DNA from: Paenibacillus illinoisensis NBRC 15959
GTDB lineage: Bacteria > Bacillota > Bacilli > Paenibacillales > Paenibacillaceae
Assembly: GCF_004000925.1 (NCBI RefSeq)
Contig: NZ_BIME01000003.1
Location: forward strand, 558,001-622,000
DNA: 64,000 bases
Direction of reading: 5' to 3'
Part shown: in pieces, positions 1-7,518 of the stretch
Numbering within the stretch: position 1 is the stretch's first letter
How the letters are laid out: every line of letters begins with the position of its first letter
Program-made: the position numbers and the translations under genes
The notes under the pieces: generated by a model
What the model saw: only the letters and a program-made list of their open reading frames with translations
The model's database searches: none
Told to the model about the DNA's origin: nothing

Positions 1-262
1 TATGGAAGAGTAGGGAGTGTTCATATTTGGCTTGAGCTTCTTTCAGATATGTAGCTAGAATTGGAGCTGTTCCTGCCTTTTTATCCCCAACCATTGATGT
101 GGTATCGAGCTGACCATGCAGGTCATTAATTCCGATCAAGTGTACTTCTACATCTGTGCCTGCAGCAGAGACAGGACCTACCGCGCCGAATAGTTGAGTA
201 AGTAATAGTGCAGTAGTTGCCACACGAATAGTGCTTTTCCCCAGAACTTTTTTCCATGACAT
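1..262 (-). CDS. Bifunctional metallophosphatase/5'-nucleotidase, N-terminal part (partial)
   Basis: The visible 87 residues begin with a signal peptide (basic start MSWKKVLGKS, hydrophobic core, cleavage likely after VSAAG). The first beta strand of a calcineurin-like metallophosphoesterase follows: VHLIGINDLHGQLD, with the metal-ligand Asp-x-His motif of the UshA/YfkN 5'-nucleotidase family. Known family members hydrolyse nucleotides or other phosphomonoesters outside the membrane. The ATG at 262 is preceded by GGAGAGGGG about 11 nt upstream. The gene runs off the left edge, so the C-terminal nucleotidase domain and any surface anchor cannot be seen. A TATAAT-like hexamer lies at 334-339 on the minus strand. 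Confidence 0.8.
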   Translation of the reverse strand, partial: MSWKKVLGKSTIRVATTALLLTQLFGAVGPVSAAGTDVEVHLIGINDLHGQLDTTSMVGDKKAGTAPILATYLKEAQAKYEHSLLFH

Positions 263-392
263 GCGTTAAAAAACCCCTCTCCAATTTCTGATCCTGAGAT
301 ATTTTAACATAAATCTAGTGATAAAAATCGCGAATTATATCAAATGGATGTAAAAATTTTGAAAGATTGATAGAGAGGAAAGCAGGTCTATT

Positions 393-1667
393 TTATTGAA
401 AGATGACGAACTTCAAGTTCTTTTCTTTTAAATGTTCAAGAATAGCTGGAAGTGCTTCTAATGTGTTCTTGTTCTCATGCAGCACATATACGCCCCCAGC
501 AGCTTCCACCTGGTGAAAGTACCGAATAATATCCTCTGGCTTCTTCGCATTCCAGTCCTCTGGATCCCGATTCCATAGGAGAGTCTTCATATTCATCTTC
601 TTGACCTCAGAGACAAGTTCGTTGTTCATCGCACCGTATGGTGGTCGGAACAACGTAACCGTATTATGCGTCAGTGATTCTATAACGCTGTTTGTCTTCG
701 ACAAGCTTTCGCTCTGATCCTGAGGAGTAGATTTCGGAAGCAAGCTGTGATCCCAGGAATGATTTCCGATCGCCATTCCATGTTCACTTGCATAGATAAC
801 GGCGTCCTGATTGCGTTTCACCTTCTGCCCTACGAATAGGAAAGTTGCCGCTACCTTCTGTTCTGTCAGAATGTCCACAAACTGCTTCGTAAGCGCGGAA
901 GGTCCATCATCAAAGGTTAAAGCCACATACCCCTTGGATAAACCAAAGAAGGACTCCTTTTCATCAATATTGATGACTTCAATGGAGGCTTGGTTGGTAC
1001 TAGGCCGATCCGATACTTGTGATACGACCAAGTTGCCTGTTTTTGCATGCTCATCGATGATTTTGGACTTGTATGTATTACTTATAGATACAGGAACCAT
1101 CGCTGCTTTTGAAGCATCTTTTTTTTCCTCTGCCTGTGCCACTCCGATTGAACTGCTAAATGTATCTGAATTGTTATTCCCCTTCGAAGTGATAGATAGA
1201 ACAATCAGCAAGCCGGCAGTGAACAAGAACAGAATGAGTATTTTAGGCATGTGTACAGAGAATTGCCCCAGGAGGTGCGTCCGCTGCTGAGCGGGTTCCT
1301 GTACGCTGTCTTCCTGCCCCCCATCTTCCATAACTACGGGCGGAAAGTTCCTAATCCGCTTTATTTCATTTATGTATGCTTCACTGCACGCAAAATACTG
1401 TACATCCCGGGAAACATCTGTGGATCTGATTATGGAACTATAAAAGGTGTTTCGGTAAGGATCCCACTTGGCATAAGGAGAGAGTCTGATCCTGTCTCCA
1501 TTCATTGGCTGTAACACTTCAAGTCCAAGATATGTAAACTCATCAATAACCATTTCATATGTAGCTTGCCTATCCTCTTGGGTCACGGTGATTGTGATTT
1601 GATGTACACCCTCCGAGGTCTTCCCAAGCGATAACAGCTCTATTACCTGCGTAATGTATGTCTCCAT
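393..1667 (-). CDS. Membrane-anchored polysaccharide deacetylase (NodB domain)
   Basis: This 424-residue protein has three parts. Residues 1-140 are predicted cytoplasmic and match nothing I recognise. Residues about 142-160 form a membrane segment. The NodB-type deacetylase follows from about 246. Visible catalytic motifs are TFDDGP (Asp253/Asp254), NHSWDH (His303 and His307, zinc ligands), RPPYG near 341-345, and a terminal VYVLHE in place of the usual LLHD-like motif. The family removes N-acetyl groups from peptidoglycan, chitin-like or other surface glycans. With an N-in topology the enzyme faces the wall. It lies 33 bp after the coiled-coil gene and probably shares its transcript. The substrate is not predictable. 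Confidence 0.85.
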   Translation of the reverse strand: METYITQVIELLSLGKTSEGVHQITITVTQEDRQATYEMVIDEFTYLGLEVLQPMNGDRIRLSPYAKWDPYRNTFYSSIIRSTDVSRDVQYFACSEAYINEIKRIRNFPPVVMEDGGQEDSVQEPAQQRTHLLGQFSVHMPKILILFLFTAGLLIVLSITSKGNNNSDTFSSSIGVAQAEEKKDASKAAMVPVSISNTYKSKIIDEHAKTGNLVVSQVSDRPSTNQASIEVINIDEKESFFGLSKGYVALTFDDGPSALTKQFVDILTEQKVAATFLFVGQKVKRNQDAVIYASEHGMAIGNHSWDHSLLPKSTPQDQSESLSKTNSVIESLTHNTVTLFRPPYGAMNNELVSEVKKMNMKTLLWNRDPEDWNAKKPEDIIRYFHQVEAAGGVYVLHENKNTLEALPAILEHLKEKNLKFVIFQ

Positions 1668-1700
1668 ACCACTCGTCCTCTCTTCCGATCAGGCATCACT

Positions 1701-2423
1701 TTAATCGTTTGGAGATTCCTCGGTTTTTCCAGCGTTCGATGCAAACGGAGATGTCAGTCTGTTCGTAAAGTCATTTACCACATTAAGCAGATGCGTTTTC
1801 TCCTGGCGAAGAGTATCGAATTTCTGCTTCATTTGAGTGAGCTCGGATTCAGATCGGACATTCTTCTCCTCAAGCTCGCTGATTCTCTTATTCTTATCGG
1901 TAATCATCTCATTGTGTTTCTGAAGCAGGCCAGCATAATTCTGACGTTCGAGTTCAATGACACCTTTTAGCTCCTCATTCTGACCAGACATATTGGATTG
2001 GAGCTCCCGATAGTCTTCCAGCATCTGATCAACCTTCAGGTTCTTATCGGCCAATTTCCGCTCCAGCTCCAAAATGCTCTTCTCCCGTTCCTCAATGACC
2101 TTGCCCAAGTTCTTTAGGTCTCTGTTCAAGCGATCATTTTGTCCGTTCGCATGGTTTAGTCGATCCTGTACATCGCTATGACTCATTTCAACATGCTGTT
2201 TATCCTTAATCATCTGCTCTACGGCGAATAACAGATCAAGCGAGCTTTTGTCCATATGGGCCTTATTTATTAAAACAGAACCTGAAGGCTCTTCCTTCAC
2301 TTCGGAAGTACTCGAATTTAGTAATACTTCCTCTTGCGGCTCGTCCAAGTCCCTCTTCATGCCAAGGTCCTCTCTCGTTTGCTGCTCAAGTCTACTCTTC
2401 TTCTTTTGGAACGGTGAAAACAT
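1701..2423 (-). CDS. Coiled-coil protein of unknown function
   Basis: This 240-residue, very hydrophilic protein has a long predicted coiled coil from about residue 80 to 225, rich in Glu, Lys, Leu and Asn (LERKLADKN, ISELEEKN). A basic N-terminus (FSPFQKKKSRLEQQ) precedes it and a short acidic tail follows. No signal peptide, membrane segment or enzymatic motif is visible. It directly precedes the membrane deacetylase, which has an uncharacterised cytoplasmic N-terminal domain, so a cytoplasmic scaffold or partner role is possible. That is inference from adjacency only. I do not recognise the family. Confidence 0.7.
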   Translation of the reverse strand: MFSPFQKKKSRLEQQTREDLGMKRDLDEPQEEVLLNSSTSEVKEEPSGSVLINKAHMDKSSLDLLFAVEQMIKDKQHVEMSHSDVQDRLNHANGQNDRLNRDLKNLGKVIEEREKSILELERKLADKNLKVDQMLEDYRELQSNMSGQNEELKGVIELERQNYAGLLQKHNEMITDKNKRISELEEKNVRSESELTQMKQKFDTLRQEKTHLLNVVNDFTNRLTSPFASNAGKTEESPND

Positions 2424-2548
2424 ATATTAAATCACCTTTTCTAAGAAAATGTTGATAAATGTCGATTCATGACATATAACTGCATATTAATTATCGGAAA
2501 TTCACTTGTATTTCTTAATATATTCGATAAATTAACCTCAGAACGCAG

Positions 2549-2580
2549 AAAAAAGAGACGTGGACATCTTCCGGCGTCTC
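2549..2580 (-). terminator. Intrinsic terminator after the ABC exporter operon
   Basis: On the minus strand a GAGACG/CGTCTC stem is followed by six T residues. It lies about 130 bp downstream of the ABC ATPase stop codon and upstream of the coiled-coil gene. Confidence 0.8.
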
Positions 2581-2708
2581 TTGGTATTAAACAGCTTACG
2601 ATAAAGAACTTTATGGCACATCTTAGACTGGATGGTGGCAGTAATACAAGAACAGAAATTAATCCTAAACTAGTGTATGTGGCATGAAAATGATTTTTCA
2701 CATAATCC

Positions 2709-3404
2709 TTAATGGATAGACTCCAGCTCTGCTAGAGATAACTTGCCATCTTCCATCCGGTATATCTTGTCGCAATAAGTAAGCAGACGCTCATCGTGTG
2801 TCACCATAATCGCCGCTTTGCCACGAGTTCTCACTTCATGGGCAATCAAGGCGACAACTTCATGAGCACGCTTGGTATCCAAACTTGCTGTAGGTTCATC
2901 TGCCAATATAACAGCGGGATCGTTAATTAACGCCCGAGCAATAGCGGTACGCTGCTTCTCACCCCCGGACAGCTCCTCGGGGTAGCCCTTCAGCTTGTCT
3001 CCTAGACCAAGCTCTTCAAGCAACCTAATGGCCGTAGTTTTATCTGATGCACGAACCTTGCCCGACATTCTCTTCACGACAAGCAGCTGATCCAGAACAT
3101 TCAGGTAAGGTACCAAATTCGAAGCCTGCATAATAAACCCAATTTCATGCAGCCGCATATCGGATAACTCGTTACTTGAAAGCTTCGATATGTCCTTCCC
3201 TTTTAGTATAATCTCTCCCTCAGAGGCTTTAAGCAGCGCGCCCGCGATGGATAGAAAGGTACTTTTTCCAGATCCGGACGGCCCTACTACTGCGACGAAC
3301 TCACCTGGCTCCACCTTTATGGATACTCGGTCTAATGCCGTAATACGATTTAATCCTTCGTTGTAATATTTTGAAGCTGCTGTTATTTGTAAGCCTTTAG
3401 TCAT
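2709..3404 (-). CDS. ABC transporter ATP-binding protein (MacB/LolD type)
   Basis: A 231-residue ATPase with Walker A GPSGSGKST, a Q-loop (GFIMQASN), the signature LSGGEKQRTAIARAL, and Walker B VILADEPTAS followed by the His switch (VTHD). Length and order are typical of the MacB/LolD/DevA family, which powers FtsX-like permeases by mechanotransmission rather than classical transport. Its ATG overlaps the permease stop codon (TAATG), so the two are translationally coupled. With the upstream TetR regulator it forms a probable inducible export or resistance module. The substrate is unknown. Confidence 0.9.
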   Translation of the reverse strand: MTKGLQITAASKYYNEGLNRITALDRVSIKVEPGEFVAVVGPSGSGKSTFLSIAGALLKASEGEIILKGKDISKLSSNELSDMRLHEIGFIMQASNLVPYLNVLDQLLVVKRMSGKVRASDKTTAIRLLEELGLGDKLKGYPEELSGGEKQRTAIARALINDPAVILADEPTASLDTKRAHEVVALIAHEVRTRGKAAIMVTHDERLLTYCDKIYRMEDGKLSLAELESIH

Positions 3405-4525
3405 TACTCAACCCTCCCAAGTGCCTTAAGCGGATCAATTTTTGAAATCGTGCGGACGGATACTAACGAACTAAGCAATGAGATCACCAGCAATACAACG
3501 GAATAGGTGAACACCAGCTTCGTATCCAGCATGAATGGCATGCCTTCAGGCATAATTGCCGCTGTCCCAAATGTCAATAAGATGCCCACAATAATGCTTG
3601 AGAATGACAAGACAAACACCTGTGAGACGACAGCTTTACCTAGGAATCCATTCTTCGCCCCGATCGCTTTCATAACCCCGAACTGATTGGACTTCTGCAT
3701 TGTGAATACATAGAAGAATACGCCAATGATGAATGCAGAGATTGCAAGCAGGAATGCAAGCATCATCATGATGGTGCCATTCTCTTCTTTGTATCCAGGC
3801 ATTCCCTGCACCGCTTCTCCACGAGTAACTGTCTCGGTACCCGGAAGCTGTTCATTTATGACATTCGGATCAATATCTTTACCTTGAAGCATAATTGCAT
3901 TGACGGGTTCTGTGATTCCCTTATCGGAGCCTGGTGCTGCAAATGCAAGCTTACGCCACTCTTCAATAGGAACAAATACAGCTGTTACATGATTGTACGT
4001 CTGATTCTTGACAAAGCCGACAATCGTCAACGATTCCGTTGAACCATCTAGCTGGAAGGTGTCCCCTAGCTTAAATCCTTTATCTCTCATCGTATCATTG
4101 ACAATGACCTTGTTCATTTGGTCGGATGTCAGTCCCGTACCTTCCACAATTGCCGGTTCAAGGAAACTCCCCGGCTCGATTCCGATAATCGCTATATCTA
4201 CCTTATCCTCATTTAAAGTGCTATTCCCTTTGATAGCCGATGCCATCATCGTTCCCATAGGTGAAACAGCACTTACATTCGGCATCTCCGTTAATTCTGC
4301 TGACAAATCATTAGATAATAAAGACTTACTCATTGAAGCCTTGGATCCTTGCTCGAAAACTACATAATCAGCCTTCATGGTCTTAAATGTCGAGGCCGCA
4401 AGTGTAGATAACCCATTCCCCAACCCTGATAGGATGAACACCAACCAAGAAATTAGCACAAAGATGATCGCAATCATCAAAAATCTTGTTTTGCTGTGCC
4501 TCAGTTCCTTTAGTGCCAAAAACAT
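3404..4525 (-). CDS. FtsX-like ABC transporter permease (MacB type)
   Basis: A 373-residue permease with one N-terminal membrane segment (residues about 15-38) and a large extracellular MacB-periplasmic-core-like region. Three C-terminal membrane segments follow, starting near 250, 300 and 335 (IIVGILLTFGTAAIM and neighbours). The motif MKAIGAKNGFLGKAVVSQ is the coupling helix typical of FtsX domains. A GAGGAG ribosome site precedes the ATG. The promoter region carries three repeats of a TetR-like operator, so transcription is probably controlled by the upstream TetR protein. Confidence 0.88.
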   Translation of the reverse strand: MFLALKELRHSKTRFLMIAIIFVLISWLVFILSGLGNGLSTLAASTFKTMKADYVVFEQGSKASMSKSLLSNDLSAELTEMPNVSAVSPMGTMMASAIKGNSTLNEDKVDIAIIGIEPGSFLEPAIVEGTGLTSDQMNKVIVNDTMRDKGFKLGDTFQLDGSTESLTIVGFVKNQTYNHVTAVFVPIEEWRKLAFAAPGSDKGITEPVNAIMLQGKDIDPNVINEQLPGTETVTRGEAVQGMPGYKEENGTIMMMLAFLLAISAFIIGVFFYVFTMQKSNQFGVMKAIGAKNGFLGKAVVSQVFVLSFSSIIVGILLTFGTAAIMPEGMPFMLDTKLVFTYSVVLLVISLLSSLVSVRTISKIDPLKALGRVE

Positions 4526-4553
4526 ATATCATTCATCTCCTCAACCTATTTAA

Positions 4554-4569
4554 TTGACACTCGTGTCAA
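4554..4569. promoter_or_regulatory. Palindromic operator copy 1 (TTGACAC-TC-GTGTCAA)
   Basis: A perfect 7-bp inverted repeat with a 2-nt centre, nearest to the permease start codon. It is almost identical to two further copies at 4616-4631 and 4650-4665. Placement between the tetR gene and the ABC operon suggests the site is bound by that TetR protein (inference). Confidence 0.7.
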
Positions 4570-4615
4570 ATTAAATATCTCTATCCCTTGGCACGTAATT
4601 TAATATAGAATTTAT

Positions 4616-4631
4616 TTGACACACGTGTCAC
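4616..4631. promoter_or_regulatory. Palindromic operator copy 2 (TTGACAC-AC-GTGTCAC)
   Basis: The same inverted repeat as at 4554-4569, with one arm-end mismatch. It lies just downstream of the -10 element at 4636-4641 on the minus strand, where a bound repressor would block initiation. Confidence 0.7.
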
Positions 4632-4635
4632 ATAT

Positions 4636-4665
4636 AGTATAGTTTTTATATGACGCGCGTGTCAA
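4636..4665 (-). promoter_or_regulatory. Sigma-A promoter of the ABC exporter, overlapped by operator copy 3
   Basis: On the minus strand there is TTGACA (4660-4665), an 18-nt spacer and TATACT (4636-4641). Operator copy 3 (ATGACGC-GC-GTGTCAA, 4650-4665) covers the -35 and half the spacer. Together with copy 2 the promoter is bracketed by sites, the arrangement expected for TetR repression. Confidence 0.7.
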
Positions 4666-4677
4666 ATATATAATTTC

Positions 4678-5247
4678 TTATCTCTTTCCTGCCCCGCCCA
4701 GCCATATTTGGTACAATAGCTTACTCCATTGAGGTATAGGAATATTCATCATATTGGGTGTATCAATAAGGGTAAAAAAGACACCAATAATGGCAGGGAG
4801 CGGGATGCTCGGATTCAAGTGTCCCTCTTTCTGAGCACGAATAAACAACTGCTCCAGTTGATTTTTCAAAGTCACGTGTGCCTGCTCAACAAATTCAAGA
4901 TCATTGGCTGCAGCCACAGAATTGGCTTTATTTATTTTATGAGCATATCCAAACAATTGATGGAAGCTGGCTTCCTCCAGATATATATCCAGCAGTAGCT
5001 GGAGGGCAATCATGCAATCCGTTTCATCAATAGCCAACGCCTTCTGTAGTACACTTTCCATTGACCGTTTCATACATGCAGCAACTATCTCTTCTTTATT
5101 CGAAAAATATTGATAGATCGTGCTTCTTGCCCCAACCAGGTTCTTCGATAGCAATTTAAGTTGGAACCCCTCGTAACCATATTCAAGAAGCACTTTCTTG
5201 GTTTGGTCAAGCAACTCTGATTTTGTAAAAGCCTGCTTTCTTCCCAT
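4678..5247 (-). CDS. TetR/AcrR family transcriptional regulator
   Basis: A 189-residue regulator with a TetR-type helix-turn-helix at about residues 20-45 (GARSTIYQYFSNKEEI). A helical ligand-binding C-terminal domain follows. The ATG at 5247 is preferred over an in-frame GTG at 5256, because AAGGGA and GGTGAT lie at a better distance. The gene sits directly upstream of, and in the same direction as, the ABC exporter operon; the gap contains three copies of a 16-bp palindrome. The parsimonious model is a repressor of the exporter relieved by a small molecule. The ligand is unknown. Confidence 0.85.
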   Translation of the reverse strand: MGRKQAFTKSELLDQTKKVLLEYGYEGFQLKLLSKNLVGARSTIYQYFSNKEEIVAACMKRSMESVLQKALAIDETDCMIALQLLLDIYLEEASFHQLFGYAHKINKANSVAAANDLEFVEQAHVTLKNQLEQLFIRAQKEGHLNPSIPLPAIIGVFFTLIDTPNMMNIPIPQWSKLLYQIWLGGAGKR

Positions 5248-5303
5248 GATAATCACCGTCCCTTATTGCTAACCCTAGTCTACATTGTAACAAAAATTGC
5301 GCC

Positions 5304-5783
5304 CTATTTATGATAAGGTTCATTCCGATTGATCTTCACCGCGCGATAAATCTGCTCCACCAGCACCAGCCGCATTAACTGGTGCGGCAGGGTCATGCGC
5401 CCGAAGCTCAGTCGCTGCTTCGCGCGGCGCAGTACCTCATCGGAGAGCCCGTGGCTTCCTCCGATGACAAACACGACATGGCTCGTCCCATACGTGCCGA
5501 GCTTGTCGATCTCTGCTGCCAGCTCCTCGGAACTCCAGAGCTGGCCGTCTAATGCGAGCGCAACAACATGCGCCTCGCTCTTCACATGCGCGAGGATGCG
5601 TTCACCCTCGCGCTCTTTTACCGCCCGCACCTCAGCTTCGCTCAGGGTGTCGGGCGCTTTCTCGTCTGCGACCTCGATCATCTGAAACTTGATGTACGGG
5701 GCAAGACGCTTGGCATATTCCTGAATGCCGAGCGTCAGATATTTTTCCTTCAATTTGCCTACGCCAATAATCTGAATGAACAT
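5304..5783 (-). CDS. rlmH: 23S rRNA (pseudouridine1915-N3)-methyltransferase RlmH
   Basis: A 159-residue SPOUT-class methyltransferase, full length for the family. It has the N-terminal [14 protein letters not shown], the SAM-binding knot region [16 protein letters not shown], and the diagnostic C-terminus [19 protein letters not shown]. RlmH methylates pseudouridine 1915 of 23S rRNA in assembled 70S ribosomes. A GAGGAGG site lies 11 nt before the ATG. Local composition is visibly more GC-rich than the tetR gene downstream. In Bacillus this gene also lies near htrA and the CxxH/CxxC mini-protein. Confidence 0.97.
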   Translation of the reverse strand: MFIQIIGVGKLKEKYLTLGIQEYAKRLAPYIKFQMIEVADEKAPDTLSEAEVRAVKEREGERILAHVKSEAHVVALALDGQLWSSEELAAEIDKLGTYGTSHVVFVIGGSHGLSDEVLRRAKQRLSFGRMTLPHQLMRLVLVEQIYRAVKINRNEPYHK

Positions 5784-6154
5784 AAAACCACTTCCTCCTC
5801 ATGATCCAATCCCATATGTATCTATTTATGAACAGTGCTTCCCCACACCTATGATCTCCCCTACTAAACCGGTATCCTCTAGCGAACCTTATGCACCTTA
5901 TACGCCTCAAGTACACATTAATGCGCGGCTAAAGAATCTCACGCACCTTAATACGAGGAAGTAATGGCTCTATACAGTTCATTTCTGGCAAATAGCGTGT
6001 CTACGGTTCGTTAACCCACATATCGGCCCAAATCAACCCATTTAAAACGTCTCAGGTTCCTTACATTACGCTTCAAAGAATGACTCTCCTACCCGACTTC
6101 ACCCACAGACAGCAGACAGCACATACCGCCATCTCCTCATTCTCCCACAAACAC
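5784..6154. other. Intergenic region without a recognisable gene
   Basis: About 370 bp between rlmH and the terminator of the CxxH/CxxC gene. Open frames here are short and lack ribosome sites. The rlmH ribosome site is at the left edge. I see no repeat, RNA motif or convincing promoter hexamer pair. Confidence 0.5.
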
Positions 6155-6178
6155 AAAAAGAGCGTTCCGACACGCTCT
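6155..6178 (-). terminator. Intrinsic terminator after the CxxH/CxxC gene
   Basis: A 7-bp stem (AGAGCGT/ACGCTCT) with a 6-nt loop, followed on the minus strand by a run of T residues. Confidence 0.75.
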
Positions 6179-6270
6179 CCCTGCTTCTTGCCTTTGATGT
6201 TCATACCGGATGGCAGGCGAGCGAGTGCGTCCATAAGGGACGCCTCTGCTGCGGATGCCTACACAGTACG

Positions 6271-6438
6271 CTAGACGACGAGAAACTCAGCCTTTTGTTC
6301 GCACTCGGCGCACTTCGCAGGCGGGTCCCAATCGGCAAATTCCGTCTCCTTCAGATCAACAATATCCGGAGCGTCCTCATACTCATCGACAAACATGTCG
6401 ATGGCAATGTCCACGTGTTCTTTGCATACAACGTACAT
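6271..6438 (-). CDS. CxxH/CxxC mini-protein (probable zinc-binding)
   Basis: This 55-residue protein reads MYVVCKEHVDIAIDMF at its start and ends with CAECEQKAEFLVV. The Cys-x-x-His (CKEH) and Cys-x-x-Cys (CAEC) pairs form a likely four-ligand zinc site. That architecture and the position between rlmH and htrA match the small CxxH/CxxC protein family of Bacillales (BA_5709/YyzF-like), whose function is unknown. An ATG at 6450 would add four residues, but its AAAGG would abut the start codon. The ATG at 6438 has AAGGA 11 nt upstream, so I prefer it. Confidence 0.85.
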   Translation of the reverse strand: MYVVCKEHVDIAIDMFVDEYEDAPDIVDLKETEFADWDPPAKCAECEQKAEFLVV

Positions 6439-6608
6439 CCGTTCAAGCATCCTTTCTGTAACCAGCTATGCTCCCGATTCACAACCGCTTATCCATATAG
6501 GATAGCCACTTCTCTGTTCTATCACACCTGGGGTGGAAAAGAAACCCCTATCCCTCATTTATCGTGTTTAACCCCCAATAATCTTCCCCAACCGGCAAAA
6601 ATCAAACC

Positions 6609-6655
6609 AAAAAAGCGTTCTTGTTCGACACTATACCGTGTCCCTAGAGAACGCT
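6609..6655 (-). terminator. Intrinsic terminator after the coiled-coil lipoprotein gene
   Basis: An 8-bp stem (AGCGTTCT/AGAACGCT) encloses a 26-nt loop and is followed on the minus strand by six T residues. It lies 65 bp after the lipoprotein stop codon. Confidence 0.8.
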
Positions 6656-6719
6656 CCAATGATTCCATACAATAACGCTTATCTATGTTTCAACGCATTC
6701 AATCTCCAGTCCAACGTTC

Positions 6720-7241
6720 TTAATTCAATCCGGATTGTGCCTTGGTCAGCAGCTTGCCACCCTGGAACGCCAAAATCGCATTGGCTCCCGTATCGCCAGC
6801 TCCCTTATAACTGTAGACGACCGTATTCTCCGCTTCACTCAGGGCTTCGCCTTCCCCGCCGACGATCTCCTTCACTTCATCATACGTCATGCCTACCTCA
6901 AGCTTCTCATATTGAGCAAAGGTAATCCGTATGCCATCCCCCTTGCCGGCAGATCCGTTAATACCTGAAGCAGCAGAATCATTCCCACCCACTTCATTTA
7001 CTGCTGTTACCGTACTATTCAGCTCTTCCAGCTTCTTCTCCAGCGCAGCAATCTTCTCATCCTGCTTTATACTCTTCTCACCTTGTGAAGCAAGCTGCTT
7101 CTCCAGACTTGCAATTCGTCCCTCCAAACCGCTGTTATCCGCAGACCCAGAGGAAGATACCTCAGATCCACATGCAGAGAGTACGGATAGTGATAGTAGT
7201 AAAGCCGCTCCTCCGAGCGATTTTTTCATCAAATGTTTCAT
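6720..7241 (-). CDS. Coiled-coil lipoprotein with a DUF3862/BLIP-like C-terminal domain
   Basis: A 173-residue lipoprotein with a lipobox ending LSACG (Cys24). A short coiled coil follows at about residues 38-80 (IASLEKQLAS, IAALEKKLEEL), then a Gly/Ser linker. The C-terminal domain contains FAQYEKLEVGMTYDEVKEIVGGEGE, the signature of the small SmpA/BLIP-like fold family that includes DUF3862. Such domains usually mediate protein-protein contacts at the cell surface. GAGGAG lies 8 nt before the ATG. It sits between the CxxH protein and htrA, but terminators on both sides indicate a single-gene transcript. The precise role is unknown. Confidence 0.75.
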   Translation of the reverse strand: MKHLMKKSLGGAALLLSLSVLSACGSEVSSSGSADNSGLEGRIASLEKQLASQGEKSIKQDEKIAALEKKLEELNSTVTAVNEVGGNDSAASGINGSAGKGDGIRITFAQYEKLEVGMTYDEVKEIVGGEGEALSEAENTVVYSYKGAGDTGANAILAFQGGKLLTKAQSGLN

Positions 7242-7410
7242 TTAATAAGCTCCTCTTCTTGCCAATTGATCTTTCAACCCAACCACGACAAATGCATGTT
7301 ACTCGCACAATCGTGCACCCTTGGCACGTTTTAAAATAGTCTATCATAGCCTACACCTTCTGTAACTGAGACTTTGGCTCTGGTTCAATCCGCTTATTCG
7401 GAAAGAAAAC

Positions 7411-7491
7411 AAAAAAAGTCCCCGATTCGTGTCAGAAGGTTCCACCATTCCAAATGAATGATGTGTTGCCTCTTTCACGAGCAGGGGACTT
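7411..7491 (-). terminator. Long-stem terminator after htrA
   Basis: AGTCCCC (7417-7423) pairs with GGGGACT (7484-7490), with further TCGTG/CACGA pairing inside. Seven T residues follow on the minus strand. It starts 28 bp past the htrA stop codon. Confidence 0.7.
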
Positions 7492-7518
7492 CTCGCCCAA
7501 ATTCATTTCCGATTACCT

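Noticed and set aside
5632-5916. A 94-residue minus-strand frame overlapping the rlmH start
   Set aside because: Out of frame with rlmH, Arg/Cys-rich, typical of a GC-rich shadow.
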